NCBI GenBank assembly: GCA_025997955.1
Contig: BNVH01000059.1
Span: 1 to 25,645, forward strand
Direction of reading: 5' to 3'
Length of the DNA: 25,645 nucleotides
From: Synergistales bacterium
GTDB taxonomy: Bacteria > Synergistota > Synergistia > Synergistales > Aminobacteriaceae
The translations under genes were made by a program, and so were the position numbers. Below are positions 1-6,874 of this stretch, one piece after another. Within the stretch, counting starts at the first letter, position 1, and the number at the start of each line of letters is the position of its first letter. A model generated the notes under the pieces. That model was not told the DNA's origin. It ran no database searches and saw only the letters and a program-made list of their open reading frames with translations.

Positions 1-2563
1 TATAAGGGACGGTACGCGAGGCGCGGGGGTTTACCTCTATGACGTAAATCTCCTGTCTCGGCGGAAGTCCTTCGTTTTCGTAGACTATATACTGAATATT
101 GACAAGCCCGCGCGTCTTTAGGGCCAAGGCTAAACGCCGGCTGTGGTCTACCACCCGCTCAATAAGCAGGTCGTCCAAGTGGCGCGCCGGGTATACGGCT
201 ATTGAGTCGCCCGAGTGAATGCCCGCGCGCTCGATATGCTCCATAATGCCTGGAATTAGAATATCTTCCCCGTCGCATATCGCGTCGACCTCTATCTCTA
301 TGCCTCTGAGGTATTTATCCACCAAAACCGGCTTGTCTATGCCATGCGAGAGAATTATCTTCATAAACTCCGTGACGTCGTCGTCCGAAAACGCTATATT
401 CATGTTCTGCCCGCCCAAAACATAGGAGGGGCGCACAATAACAGGATATTCAAGGCGCCGAGCCGCCTCCAAGGCCTCCTCGGTATTCATGACGCTGTCG
501 CCGCTGGGCCGCAAAATATGAAGCTCCTCAAGCAGCGCGTCGAATCTCTCTCTGTCCTCGGCCATATCAATGCTGTCACTTGGGGTTCCCAAGATATGCC
601 ATCCGCGCTGAGCTATCACGTTTGTCAGCTTTATGGCCGTCTGTCCGCCGTAGGCCACCACCACGCCCTTTGGGTTTTCGCGCTCCAAGATATTCAGCAC
701 GTCCTCTGGCGTCAGGGGCTCGAAGTAAAGTCTGTCCGACGTGTCGAAATCCGTGGACACCGTTTCGGGGTTATTGTTGATAGTCACGACTGTGTGGCCA
801 AGCTTTTTCAGAGCCTTGACGCACTGCACGCTTGAGTAGTCAAATTCTATGCCCTGCCCTATGCGTATGGGCCCTGAACCTAAGACGACAATCGGCCTGT
901 CGTCGCCGATTATATGGGACGTGTTTTTCGCGCGGGCCGTAAAATTTGTAGAAGCGTAAAAATACGGCGTAAGAGCCTCGAACTCCGCCGCGCAAGTGTC
1001 TACCATATTGTAGATTGGCGCGAGACGGTCCGGCACGGTCGCGCCCGATAGTTTTTCGAGTGACGCGTCCGTGTAGCCGAGGCGCTTACCCTCTATATAC
1101 TCCTCTTTCGAGAGGGGCGCCGATGAGATTTTTTTCTCGTATAGAGCCAAGTTTTGAATCTTGCGCAAAAACCACATGTCTATCTTGGTCGTCTCATTGA
1201 CGCTCTCACAGCTCACGCCGCGAGACAGCAGTTCAAAAATCTGAAAGAGTCGTTCGTCCGTGGCTATTGATACGGCGGCGAGTAGTTCGTCATCCGAGAG
1301 CGGCGCCAGCTTGGGCAGGCGCAAAGTTTGAAGGGATATTTCAGCCCCTCTCACGGCCTTCATCAGCGCGGACTCGAAGCTATCGGAAAGAGACATAACC
1401 TCGCCAGTGGCTTTCATCTGCGTGCCGAGCGTCCGGGGGCTGTAGACAAATTTATCAAATGGCCATTTTGGAAACTTGACGGCCACATAGTCAAGCGCCG
1501 GTTCGAAACAGGCGCAGGTCTTGCCAGTTACGGCGTTTGGTATCTCGTCGAGCGTGTAGCCTATGGCTATGCGCGCCGCGACTTTCGCTATAGGGTAGCC
1601 CGTGGCCTTAGAGGCAAGGGCGGACGAGCGGGAGACGCGCGGGTTTACCTCTATCACGGCGTACTCGAAACTGTCTGGGTTGAGCGCGAACTGACAGTTG
1701 CAGCCTCCTTCGATTTTTAGGTCTGAGATTATATCAAGAGACGCCGTCCTGAGCATCTGATATTCCTTGTCCGATAAAGTCAAGGCCGGGGCCACGACGA
1801 TGCTGTCTCCGGTGTGCACGCCGACTGGGTCGAGATTTTCCATGCTGCAAACCGTAATGACGTTGCCCTTGGAGTCCCGCATGACCTCGTATTCTATCTC
1901 CTTCCAGCCAGCCACGGATTTTTCTATCAAAGCCTGGCCTATGGGAGAGAGGCGAAGGCCGTTTGACGCTATCTGACGCAGACGGGCCTCGTCGGGCGCT
2001 ATGCCGCCTCCGGTGCCGCCAAGCGTGAAAGCCGGGCGCACCACTACGGGGTATCCTATCTCCTCCGCGAACCGCACGGCCTTGTTCACATCGGTAACCA
2101 CCACGGACGGTACACATGGCTGACCGAGTTTTTCCATTGTATTTTTGAATATCTGCCTATCTTCGGCCTTGTCTATGGTCTCAGGCGAAGCGCCGAGAAG
2201 TTTTACACCCCGCTGATCAAGGAAACTCTCGCGCTTCGCGCCGCTGCCGGGCCGGGCTAACTGCATGGCCAACGTCAGAGCGGTCTGCCCTCCGAGCGTC
2301 GGCAGAACGCTGTCCGGTTTTTCCAAGTCGATGATTCGCTGCAAGGTTATAAGCGTGAGAGGTTCGATATAGATAGCGTCGGCCATTGCCGAGTCGGTCA
2401 TAATTGTGGCTGGGTTTGAGTTTACAAGTACGATTTCGAGACCTTCTTCTTTAAGGGCGCGACAAGCCTGCGTCCCGGCGTAATCAAACTCCGCCGCCTG
2501 TCCTATGACTATGGGGCCGGAGCCTATGACGAGAACTTTGGATATATTCTTGTTCAGTGGCAT
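1..2563 (-). CDS. carB: carbamoyl-phosphate synthase large subunit, C-terminally cut by the window edge
   Basis: This subunit makes carbamoyl phosphate from bicarbonate, ammonia (supplied by the CarA glutaminase) and two ATP, for pyrimidine and arginine synthesis. The frame opens at ATG 2563 and stays open to the left edge, about 854 codons of the roughly 1070 usual for CarB. The N-terminus reads MPLNKNISKVLVIGSGPIVI followed by GQAAEFDYAG (first ATP-grasp half, residues 12-28). The last visible residues include EVNPRASRTV (843-852), the conserved motif of the second carboxyphosphate/carbamate-phosphate half. The missing part is the end of the second ATP-grasp unit and the allosteric C-terminal domain. 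The gene is first in its transcript: no carA lies upstream, where a divergent ribosomal protein operon begins instead. A weak GGGAG sits 11 nt before the ATG. Confidence 0.96.
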   Translation of the reverse strand, partial: MPLNKNISKVLVIGSGPIVIGQAAEFDYAGTQACRALKEEGLEIVLVNSNPATIMTDSAMADAIYIEPLTLITLQRIIDLEKPDSVLPTLGGQTALTLAMQLARPGSGAKRESFLDQRGVKLLGASPETIDKAEDRQIFKNTMEKLGQPCVPSVVVTDVNKAVRFAEEIGYPVVVRPAFTLGGTGGGIAPDEARLRQIASNGLRLSPIGQALIEKSVAGWKEIEYEVMRDSKGNVITVCSMENLDPVGVHTGDSIVVAPALTLSDKEYQMLRTASLDIISDLKIEGGCNCQFALNPDSFEYAVIEVNPRVSRSSALASKATGYPIAKVAARIAIGYTLDEIPNAVTGKTCACFEPALDYVAVKFPKWPFDKFVYSPRTLGTQMKATGEVMSLSDSFESALMKAVRGAEISLQTLRLPKLAPLSDDELLAAVSIATDERLFQIFELLSRGVSCESVNETTKIDMWFLRKIQNLALYEKKISSAPLSKEEYIEGKRLGYTDASLEKLSGATVPDRLAPIYNMVDTCAAEFEALTPYFYASTNFTARAKNTSHIIGDDRPIVVLGSGPIRIGQGIEFDYSSVQCVKALKKLGHTVVTINNNPETVSTDFDTSDRLYFEPLTPEDVLNILERENPKGVVVAYGGQTAIKLTNVIAQRGWHILGTPSDSIDMAEDRERFDALLEELHILRPSGDSVMNTEEALEAARRLEYPVIVRPSYVLGGQNMNIAFSDDDVTEFMKIILSHGIDKPVLVDKYLRGIEIEVDAICDGEDILIPGIMEHIERAGIHSGDSIAVYPARHLDDLLIERVVDHSRRLALALKTRGLVNIQYIVYENEGLPPRQEIYVIEVNPRASRTVPY

Positions 2564-2613
2564 TATTTATACTCTCCCAACGGTTCAATGTATCTTTACA
2601 AAACTCATCACGC

Positions 2614-2643
2614 TTTATATTAACATATTCTAAAATTTTTCAA
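2614..2643 (-). promoter_or_regulatory. probable sigma70-type promoter for carB
   Basis: On the minus strand, TTGAAA (2643-2638) is followed after 18 bp by TATAAA (2619-2614). This would start transcription near 2607 and give a leader of about 44 nt before the carB ATG. The assignment is by consensus match only, in an AT-rich stretch where chance matches are common. Confidence 0.45.
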
Positions 2644-2690
2644 ACGCACCTCCAAGAAGAAGCTGATTTGAGTGTGGTGGTCTCTCGGTG

Positions 2691-2706
2691 AAACTCAAAT
2701 GAGTTT
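2691..2706. promoter_or_regulatory. inverted repeat just upstream of the rpsF promoter, possible operator
   Basis: AAACTCA (2691-2697) and TGAGTTT (2700-2706) form a 7-bp inverted repeat with a 2-bp spacer, ending 4 bp before the -35 box at 2711. A further half-site, TTTGAGT, lies at 2667-2673. The position suits a regulator of the rpsF operon, but no known operator is recognised. Confidence 0.3.
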
Positions 2707-2710
2707 TCCC

Positions 2711-2739
2711 TTGTCCAAAATGAATATCTCGTCTATAAT
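2711..2739 (+). promoter_or_regulatory. sigma70-type promoter of the rpsF-ssb-rpsR operon
   Basis: TTGTCC (2711-2716) is followed by a 17-bp spacer and a perfect TATAAT (2734-2739). The predicted start is near 2746, which gives a leader of about 68 nt before the rpsF GTG. This is the best promoter match in the window and sits directly before a ribosomal protein operon, where a strong promoter is expected. Confidence 0.75.
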
Positions 2740-2756
2740 GATGAAGTTTTTGTTTG

Positions 2757-2799
2757 CCCTGCCTCTTACGTTCAGATAAGAGGCCAGTAGACCATAGGG
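2757..2799 (+). promoter_or_regulatory. structured leader of rpsF mRNA, candidate autoregulatory element
   Basis: GCCTCTTA (2761-2768) and TAAGAGGC (2777-2784) make a perfect 8-bp stem with an 8-nt loop. Directly beneath it, CCCT (2757-2760) can pair with AGGG (2796-2799), leaving an 11-nt one-sided bulge (2785-2795). The outer AGGG belongs to the ribosome binding site AGGGAGGAGG, so the fold could hide it. A hairpin with an asymmetric bulge in this position is known for the S6:S18-binding rpsF leader of other bacteria. The CCG typical of that motif is not seen in this bulge, so the identity is uncertain. Confidence 0.4.
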
Positions 2800-2813
2800 A
2801 GGAGGTATGAGAC

Positions 2814-3101
2814 GTGCGACATTATGAAATGATGGCTCTTTTGAGCGCCGAGCTTGAGGAGCCCAAAGAGGAGATCGAAAAGATCGAGGAGGTCGTGCGC
2901 AGTCTTGGCGGCAGCATAATCAAGACTGAAGTTATGTATGGGGGTAAAAAGCGCTTGGCTTACCCTATACGCAAAAAGGCTGAGGGGCTTTACGTCCTTT
3001 ACAATTTCGAGCTCGACCCGGCTCAGACATTTGAGCTAAAGCGTGTTCTTGGGCTTAGGCAGAACATCTATCGCCAGATGATCATAGCTCCGGACGAGTA
3101 A
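2814..3101 (+). CDS. rpsF: 30S ribosomal protein S6
   Basis: S6 is a small-subunit platform protein that binds 16S rRNA together with S18. The 95-residue product has the family's usual size and the start RHYEMMALL, with the conserved GGKKRLAYPIRKKAEGLYVL in the middle. The start is GTG at 2814, chosen because AGGGAGGAGG (2796-2805) lies 8 nt upstream. The ATG inside the frame, at residue 6, would remove the first conserved strand. It is the first gene of a block followed by ssb (14-bp gap) and rpsR, the order common in bacteria. A hairpin leader precedes it. Confidence 0.97.
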   Translation: MRHYEMMALLSAELEEPKEEIEKIEEVVRSLGGSIIKTEVMYGGKKRLAYPIRKKAEGLYVLYNFELDPAQTFELKRVLGLRQNIYRQMIIAPDE

Positions 3102-3115
3102 GGGCAGGGGTTTAA

Positions 3116-3640
3116 ATGGCCGGCAGAGGATTTAACAAAGTAGTCCTGATGGGAAACTTGGCGCGCGACCCCGATATTCGTTATACGGTCGACAAGCGGG
3201 CATGGGTGCGTTTTACTGTTGCTTGCGGTTACAGCTACAAGAACAAGAATGGTGAGTATCAAGACGGTACAGATTTTGTTCCTGTGACTGTTTGGGGTCC
3301 AAGTGCTGAATTTTGCGCTCGTTACTTCAAAAAGGGAAGCTCCGTTTTAGTTGGGGGAAAAATTGTCTCACGTAGTTATGAAGCTAAAGACGGTAGCGGA
3401 AAAAGATACGTCACAGAAGTGAGTGCCGATGATGTCATGTTCGCCGGTTCTAAGCGTGATTCCGAACCGAGTTCCGGCGGTTTTGGCGGCGGCGAGCTTG
3501 GCGGAGGCGACGGTTTTCCGGGGGACGCGAATTTTGGAAAAAGCATAAGGGAAGAGGGCTTCGGCGGCAAGGGTATTGACGACGGGGATTTTGATTTCGG
3601 CGGTGGAGCCGGAGAATCAGAGCCCGATATTCCGTTTTAG
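3116..3640 (+). CDS. ssb: single-stranded DNA-binding protein
   Basis: SSB coats single-stranded DNA during replication, repair and recombination and recruits partners through its C-terminal tip. The 174-residue protein has an OB fold over roughly residues 1-110, with FNKVVLMGNLARDPDIRYT at the start, then WVRFTVA and GTDFVPVTVWG. A Gly/Asp-rich flexible linker follows, and the protein ends in the acidic tip SEPDIPF, where the D-I-P-F end is the classical partner-binding signature. The linker is strongly glycine-rich (repeated GGGE, GGGD). It starts at ATG 3116 after AGGGG and sits between rpsF and rpsR, the usual replication-translation arrangement. Confidence 0.97.
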   Translation: MAGRGFNKVVLMGNLARDPDIRYTVDKRAWVRFTVACGYSYKNKNGEYQDGTDFVPVTVWGPSAEFCARYFKKGSSVLVGGKIVSRSYEAKDGSGKRYVTEVSADDVMFAGSKRDSEPSSGGFGGGELGGGDGFPGDANFGKSIREEGFGGKGIDDGDFDFGGGAGESEPDIPF

Positions 3641-3660
3641 CATAGGAGGTTTGACACCAC

Positions 3661-3960
3661 ATGGATGCCAGAGGAGAACGCAGCGACAATAGAGGGGACA
3701 GAGACAATAGGGCCCCCGGAGCGCGCGGCGGAATGCACAGAGGCGGCCCCAGAAGAAGGCCGAAATTTTGCTTCTATTGCGTGGAGAAGCAAGAAAAAAT
3801 CGACTATAAAGAGCCCGAAAAGCTCAAGAAATATACCAGTGAGCGTGGCAAGATAATCCCGCGCCGCGTTACGGGGAACTGCGCCAAGCACCAGAGACTT
3901 TTGACGGAGGCCATCAAGAGGGCGAGATATATGGCTTTGCTCCCTTATTCTCTGAACTAA
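3661..3960 (+). CDS. rpsR: 30S ribosomal protein S18, zinc-binding type with Arg/Gly-rich N-terminal extension
   Basis: S18 forms a heterodimer with S6 on the 30S platform. The core, from about residue 34, carries KFCFYC and later RRVTGNCAKHQR. The three cysteines plus histidine correspond to the zinc-containing form of S18. The end RARYMALLPYSLN is typical. At 99 residues it is longer than the usual roughly 75, because of an N-terminal extension rich in R, G, D and N. ATG 3661 is preceded by GGAGG (11 nt spacing). Known biology of S6:S18 autoregulation makes this gene a possible partner of the leader structure in front of rpsF. Confidence 0.96.
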   Translation: MDARGERSDNRGDRDNRAPGARGGMHRGGPRRRPKFCFYCVEKQEKIDYKEPEKLKKYTSERGKIIPRRVTGNCAKHQRLLTEAIKRARYMALLPYSLN

Positions 3961-4001
3961 GCTCGGTTTTTAGACTATTATTGTTTAGAAGGGGAGATGC
4001 C

Positions 4002-5009
4002 ATGTGCAAATCAAGGCGTCTCCTCTTGTTTTTTATTCGCTTTTTTATTTGCGCTATTGTTGGAGGAGGCATTAATATTTTAAAATCGCCGTTTTTTCTA
4101 TGTTTTTGCGGGGCGTTTGTATCGGCCATGCTTTTTTGCTTGGGCGCGGTCGTTCCCTTTGTAGGCATGGCGGCTCTTTTATTTTGCCCGGCGCCCTTGG
4201 CTATTTTGGGCGCGCGCGAAAACGACTTTTTGGCCGCTGCCGGATTGGCTTTGGCGTCTCTTATGTTGATGCCGATTTTTGGTGTTTGGGTTGCGCTCTA
4301 TTTCTTTTTAGGGGAGGGCATACTGTGCCTCGGTCTGAGCGTTCCTTTGGGGCGCGTGAAAACTGGCGCCGAGTGTCTTTTTCTATGCGTGGCCGTATCC
4401 ATACTTTCTAAGCTCCTCCTTTTGGCCCTGATGATGTCGTTTAGGGGGCAAAATCCTTTCATGATGGACCCTGAGTCCATGAAAATTTTCCTCTCCCAGA
4501 TGACTCAGGGCATTGGCGGACAACCAGAAGAAGCGAACGAGGTAGTCTCTAACATGGCGGATTTGGCGGGCTTGATGATGCCGTCGCTGATACTTCTTTC
4601 TTCTATTTTCGATTCGTTTTTCAACTACAAATTCTGTACGGCCTTGCAGCATAAATTTGTTCTCAGTAGAGCTTTCCCGCCCCTGACGCCGTTTGACATG
4701 TGGCGTTTTCCCAAGAGTTTGCTTTGGGCGTTTGTCTTTGCCTTTGCGCTGCCTTTTTTTCTGGAGAAAAACGACACGCTTGGCAGCATGATGGAGGTCA
4801 ACCTCAAATTTTCGGTCTGTGTTTTTTACTTCTTTCAGGGGCTTTCTTTAGTCTGGTGGGTTCTTTTACGCAAGAAATGGCCGCCTTTCCTTCGCGTCAT
4901 GATGATGGCGTTGCTGTGCGTTCCGGTTCTGGGTCTTTGGGTGGTAGGGCTTGGCGTAGGCGATATGTGCTTCGATATTCGTAACAGAGTTACTTTGAAA
5001 AATAAATAA
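4002..5009 (+). CDS. DUF2232 / YybS-like integral membrane protein
   Basis: This is a hydrophobic 335-residue protein with about eight predicted membrane segments and few soluble stretches. The most polar region (around residues 150-185) contains MMDPESMKIFLSQMTQGIGG. The position between rpsR and rplI-dnaB matches YybS/DUF2232 proteins, which occupy the same spot before rplI in Firmicutes and related bacteria; the biochemical role of that family is not established. I chose ATG 4002 because AAGGGGA lies 7 nt upstream. An in-frame TTG at 3981 would place that ribosome binding site inside the gene. The family call rests on topology and context more than on a decisive motif. Confidence 0.72.
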   Translation: MCKSRRLLLFFIRFFICAIVGGGINILKSPFFLCFCGAFVSAMLFCLGAVVPFVGMAALLFCPAPLAILGARENDFLAAAGLALASLMLMPIFGVWVALYFFLGEGILCLGLSVPLGRVKTGAECLFLCVAVSILSKLLLLALMMSFRGQNPFMMDPESMKIFLSQMTQGIGGQPEEANEVVSNMADLAGLMMPSLILLSSIFDSFFNYKFCTALQHKFVLSRAFPPLTPFDMWRFPKSLLWAFVFAFALPFFLEKNDTLGSMMEVNLKFSVCVFYFFQGLSLVWWVLLRKKWPPFLRVMMMALLCVPVLGLWVVGLGVGDMCFDIRNRVTLKNK

Positions 5010-5035
5010 AGTTTATGAAAGGACAGGTGTAACCC

Positions 5036-5485
5036 ATGAAAATAATACTTAAAAAAGACGTTGATAAAATAGGCAAAGTCGGAGAGCTTTTGGATGTGAG
5101 CGACGGATACGCGCGTAACTTTCTATTTCCGAGGGGCTTGGCCGACGAGGCTACGGACGGAAATATCACGGAGCTCAAAATACAGCAAGAGCGTCGCAAA
5201 GTCAGAGAAGACAAGGAGAAAGCCGCCGCCATAGAGAACAAAAAACTCCTTGAGGATAAATCAATTCGTCTATCTGTGAGCGCCGGGGAAAACGGCAAGC
5301 TCTTCGGTAGCGTCACGGCGGCTCAGGTATCCGAGGCTCTTGAGACGCAGATAGGCGTGAAGACCGATAAGCGAAGCATAAAGTTGCCTGACGCCATAAA
5401 ACAGGCTGGGAACTATAAGGTTTCCATACGCCTCCATGCCGGAGTGCAGGCCGACGTGCCTCTGATTATAGAGATTCAAAAATAA
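5036..5485 (+). CDS. rplI: 50S ribosomal protein L9
   Basis: L9 binds 23S rRNA near the L1 stalk and affects reading-frame maintenance. The 149-residue protein has the standard length. Its N-terminal domain starts KIILKKDVDKIGKVGELLDV and continues GYARNFLFPRGLA. A charged connecting helix (residues 45-75) leads to the C-terminal domain, with NGKLFGSVT. The start is ATG 5036, with AGGACAGGTG upstream. It is followed 3 bp later by dnaB, so the two are probably co-translated, as in many bacteria. Confidence 0.97.
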   Translation: MKIILKKDVDKIGKVGELLDVSDGYARNFLFPRGLADEATDGNITELKIQQERRKVREDKEKAAAIENKKLLEDKSIRLSVSAGENGKLFGSVTAAQVSEALETQIGVKTDKRSIKLPDAIKQAGNYKVSIRLHAGVQADVPLIIEIQK

Positions 5486-5488
5486 ATC

Positions 5489-6838
5489 ATGCAGGCCGCA
5501 CCCGTAATATACGACCGCGTCGCGCCTCAGAATTTAGAGGCGGAACGCGCTGTGCTCGGCGCTTGCCTTCTCTCGCAGGAGGCTCTCAGCGTGGCGGTCG
5601 AGAAGCTCGGTCCGGACGATTTTTACGACCTGAACAACAGAGCGTCATTTGAGGTGTTATCCGCCATGTACGAGGCGGGGAAAGCGGCGGAGCTCGTCAC
5701 GTTCGGCGAGGAGCTCTCTAAACGCGGCATTTACGAACGCATCGGGGGGCAGTCGTTTTTGGCGTCTCTCGTGTCGGACGTCCCGACGACCGCAAACACC
5801 GAATATCACGCAAGCATAATCAAAGAAAAATCCACTCGCCGCCGCCTGATAGAAGCGGGGAACCACATCGTTAGGCTCGGCTATTCACCTGAAATCGAAA
5901 ACGATATGGCCCTTGACGACGCGGAGCGTGTGGTTTTTGAGATAGCGCAGCAGCACAACAATGTGTCGTTTCGCTCCCTTGGCGAGATACTGAAGGGAAC
6001 TTTCGACAAAATCCAGGAGCAGTATCAGAAAAGCGGCTCGGACGTCTTGGGTTTTGAGTCGGGCTTTCTCGACCTCGACCGTCTCACTGGAGGGTTCCAG
6101 CCGGGCAGCCTGAATATCATAGCGGCTCGTCCCTCTGTAGGCAAAACAGCGCTGGCGCTCAATATGGCGCAGTTTGGGGGCGGCAGGAGCGGCGACGCGG
6201 TGTTGATTTTCAGTCTCGAAATGTCGGCCGACCAGCTTGTGCAAAGAATGCTCGGCTCCGAGGCTCAGGTGAATATCCACGCCATGAAGACGGGCGCTAT
6301 GGGTAAATCTGAATGGAACAGCCTATTGGAGGCGGCAGGGCGTCTGTCTCACGCGCCTATATATATAGACGACAACTCAATGCTAACCACTATGGATTTT
6401 CGCGCTCGCTGTCGCCGTTTCAAGTCGAGGCACGAGAACCTTGGGCTTGTCATAGTCGACTATCTTCAGCTGATGATCTTAGGCGGGCGCAGGATGGACA
6501 ACAAACAGCAGGAAGTGGCGGAGATATCGCGTATGCTAAAGGGCGTGGCCCGCGAGCTTGAGTGTCCCGTGGTCGCGTTGTCTCAGCTTTCGCGCGCCGT
6601 AGAGCAGCGGACGGAAAAGAGACCAATGTTGTCCGACCTCAGAGACTCGGGCGCCATAGAGCAGGACGCGGACACAGTTATGTTTCTCTACCGCCCCGAC
6701 CAAAACGAAATGCCGGACCCCAACCTCGACAGCGAGGCGTTTTTGATCTTGGCCAAAAACCGCAACGGCCCCACAAACGACGTTAGACTCGTCTTCAAGC
6801 GAGAATACACGCGGTTTTACGGCGCGGCGTCGGCGTAG
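5489..6838 (+). CDS. dnaB: replicative DNA helicase DnaB
   Basis: DnaB is the hexameric 5'-3' helicase that unwinds DNA at the replication fork and contacts primase. The 449-residue protein begins with the N-terminal primase-interacting domain (PQNLEAERAVLGACLLS). The RecA-like ATPase domain follows, with Walker A RPSVGKTA (about 213-220), Walker B LVIVDYLQLM, and the DnaB signature LSQLSRAVEQR followed by LSDLRDSGAIEQDAD. The length fits the family and no intein is present. The start ATG 5489 lies 3 bp after the rplI stop with no clear ribosome binding site, which suggests coupling to rplI. Confidence 0.97.
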   Translation: MQAAPVIYDRVAPQNLEAERAVLGACLLSQEALSVAVEKLGPDDFYDLNNRASFEVLSAMYEAGKAAELVTFGEELSKRGIYERIGGQSFLASLVSDVPTTANTEYHASIIKEKSTRRRLIEAGNHIVRLGYSPEIENDMALDDAERVVFEIAQQHNNVSFRSLGEILKGTFDKIQEQYQKSGSDVLGFESGFLDLDRLTGGFQPGSLNIIAARPSVGKTALALNMAQFGGGRSGDAVLIFSLEMSADQLVQRMLGSEAQVNIHAMKTGAMGKSEWNSLLEAAGRLSHAPIYIDDNSMLTTMDFRARCRRFKSRHENLGLVIVDYLQLMILGGRRMDNKQQEVAEISRMLKGVARELECPVVALSQLSRAVEQRTEKRPMLSDLRDSGAIEQDADTVMFLYRPDQNEMPDPNLDSEAFLILAKNRNGPTNDVRLVFKREYTRFYGAASA

Positions 6839-6874
6839 GGGCCATATGTGATTTTGTAATAATGAGGTGAGCGC

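Noticed and set aside
3981..4001. TTG 3981 as start of the DUF2232 protein
   Set aside because: The AAGGGGA ribosome binding site lies within these codons and points to ATG 4002.
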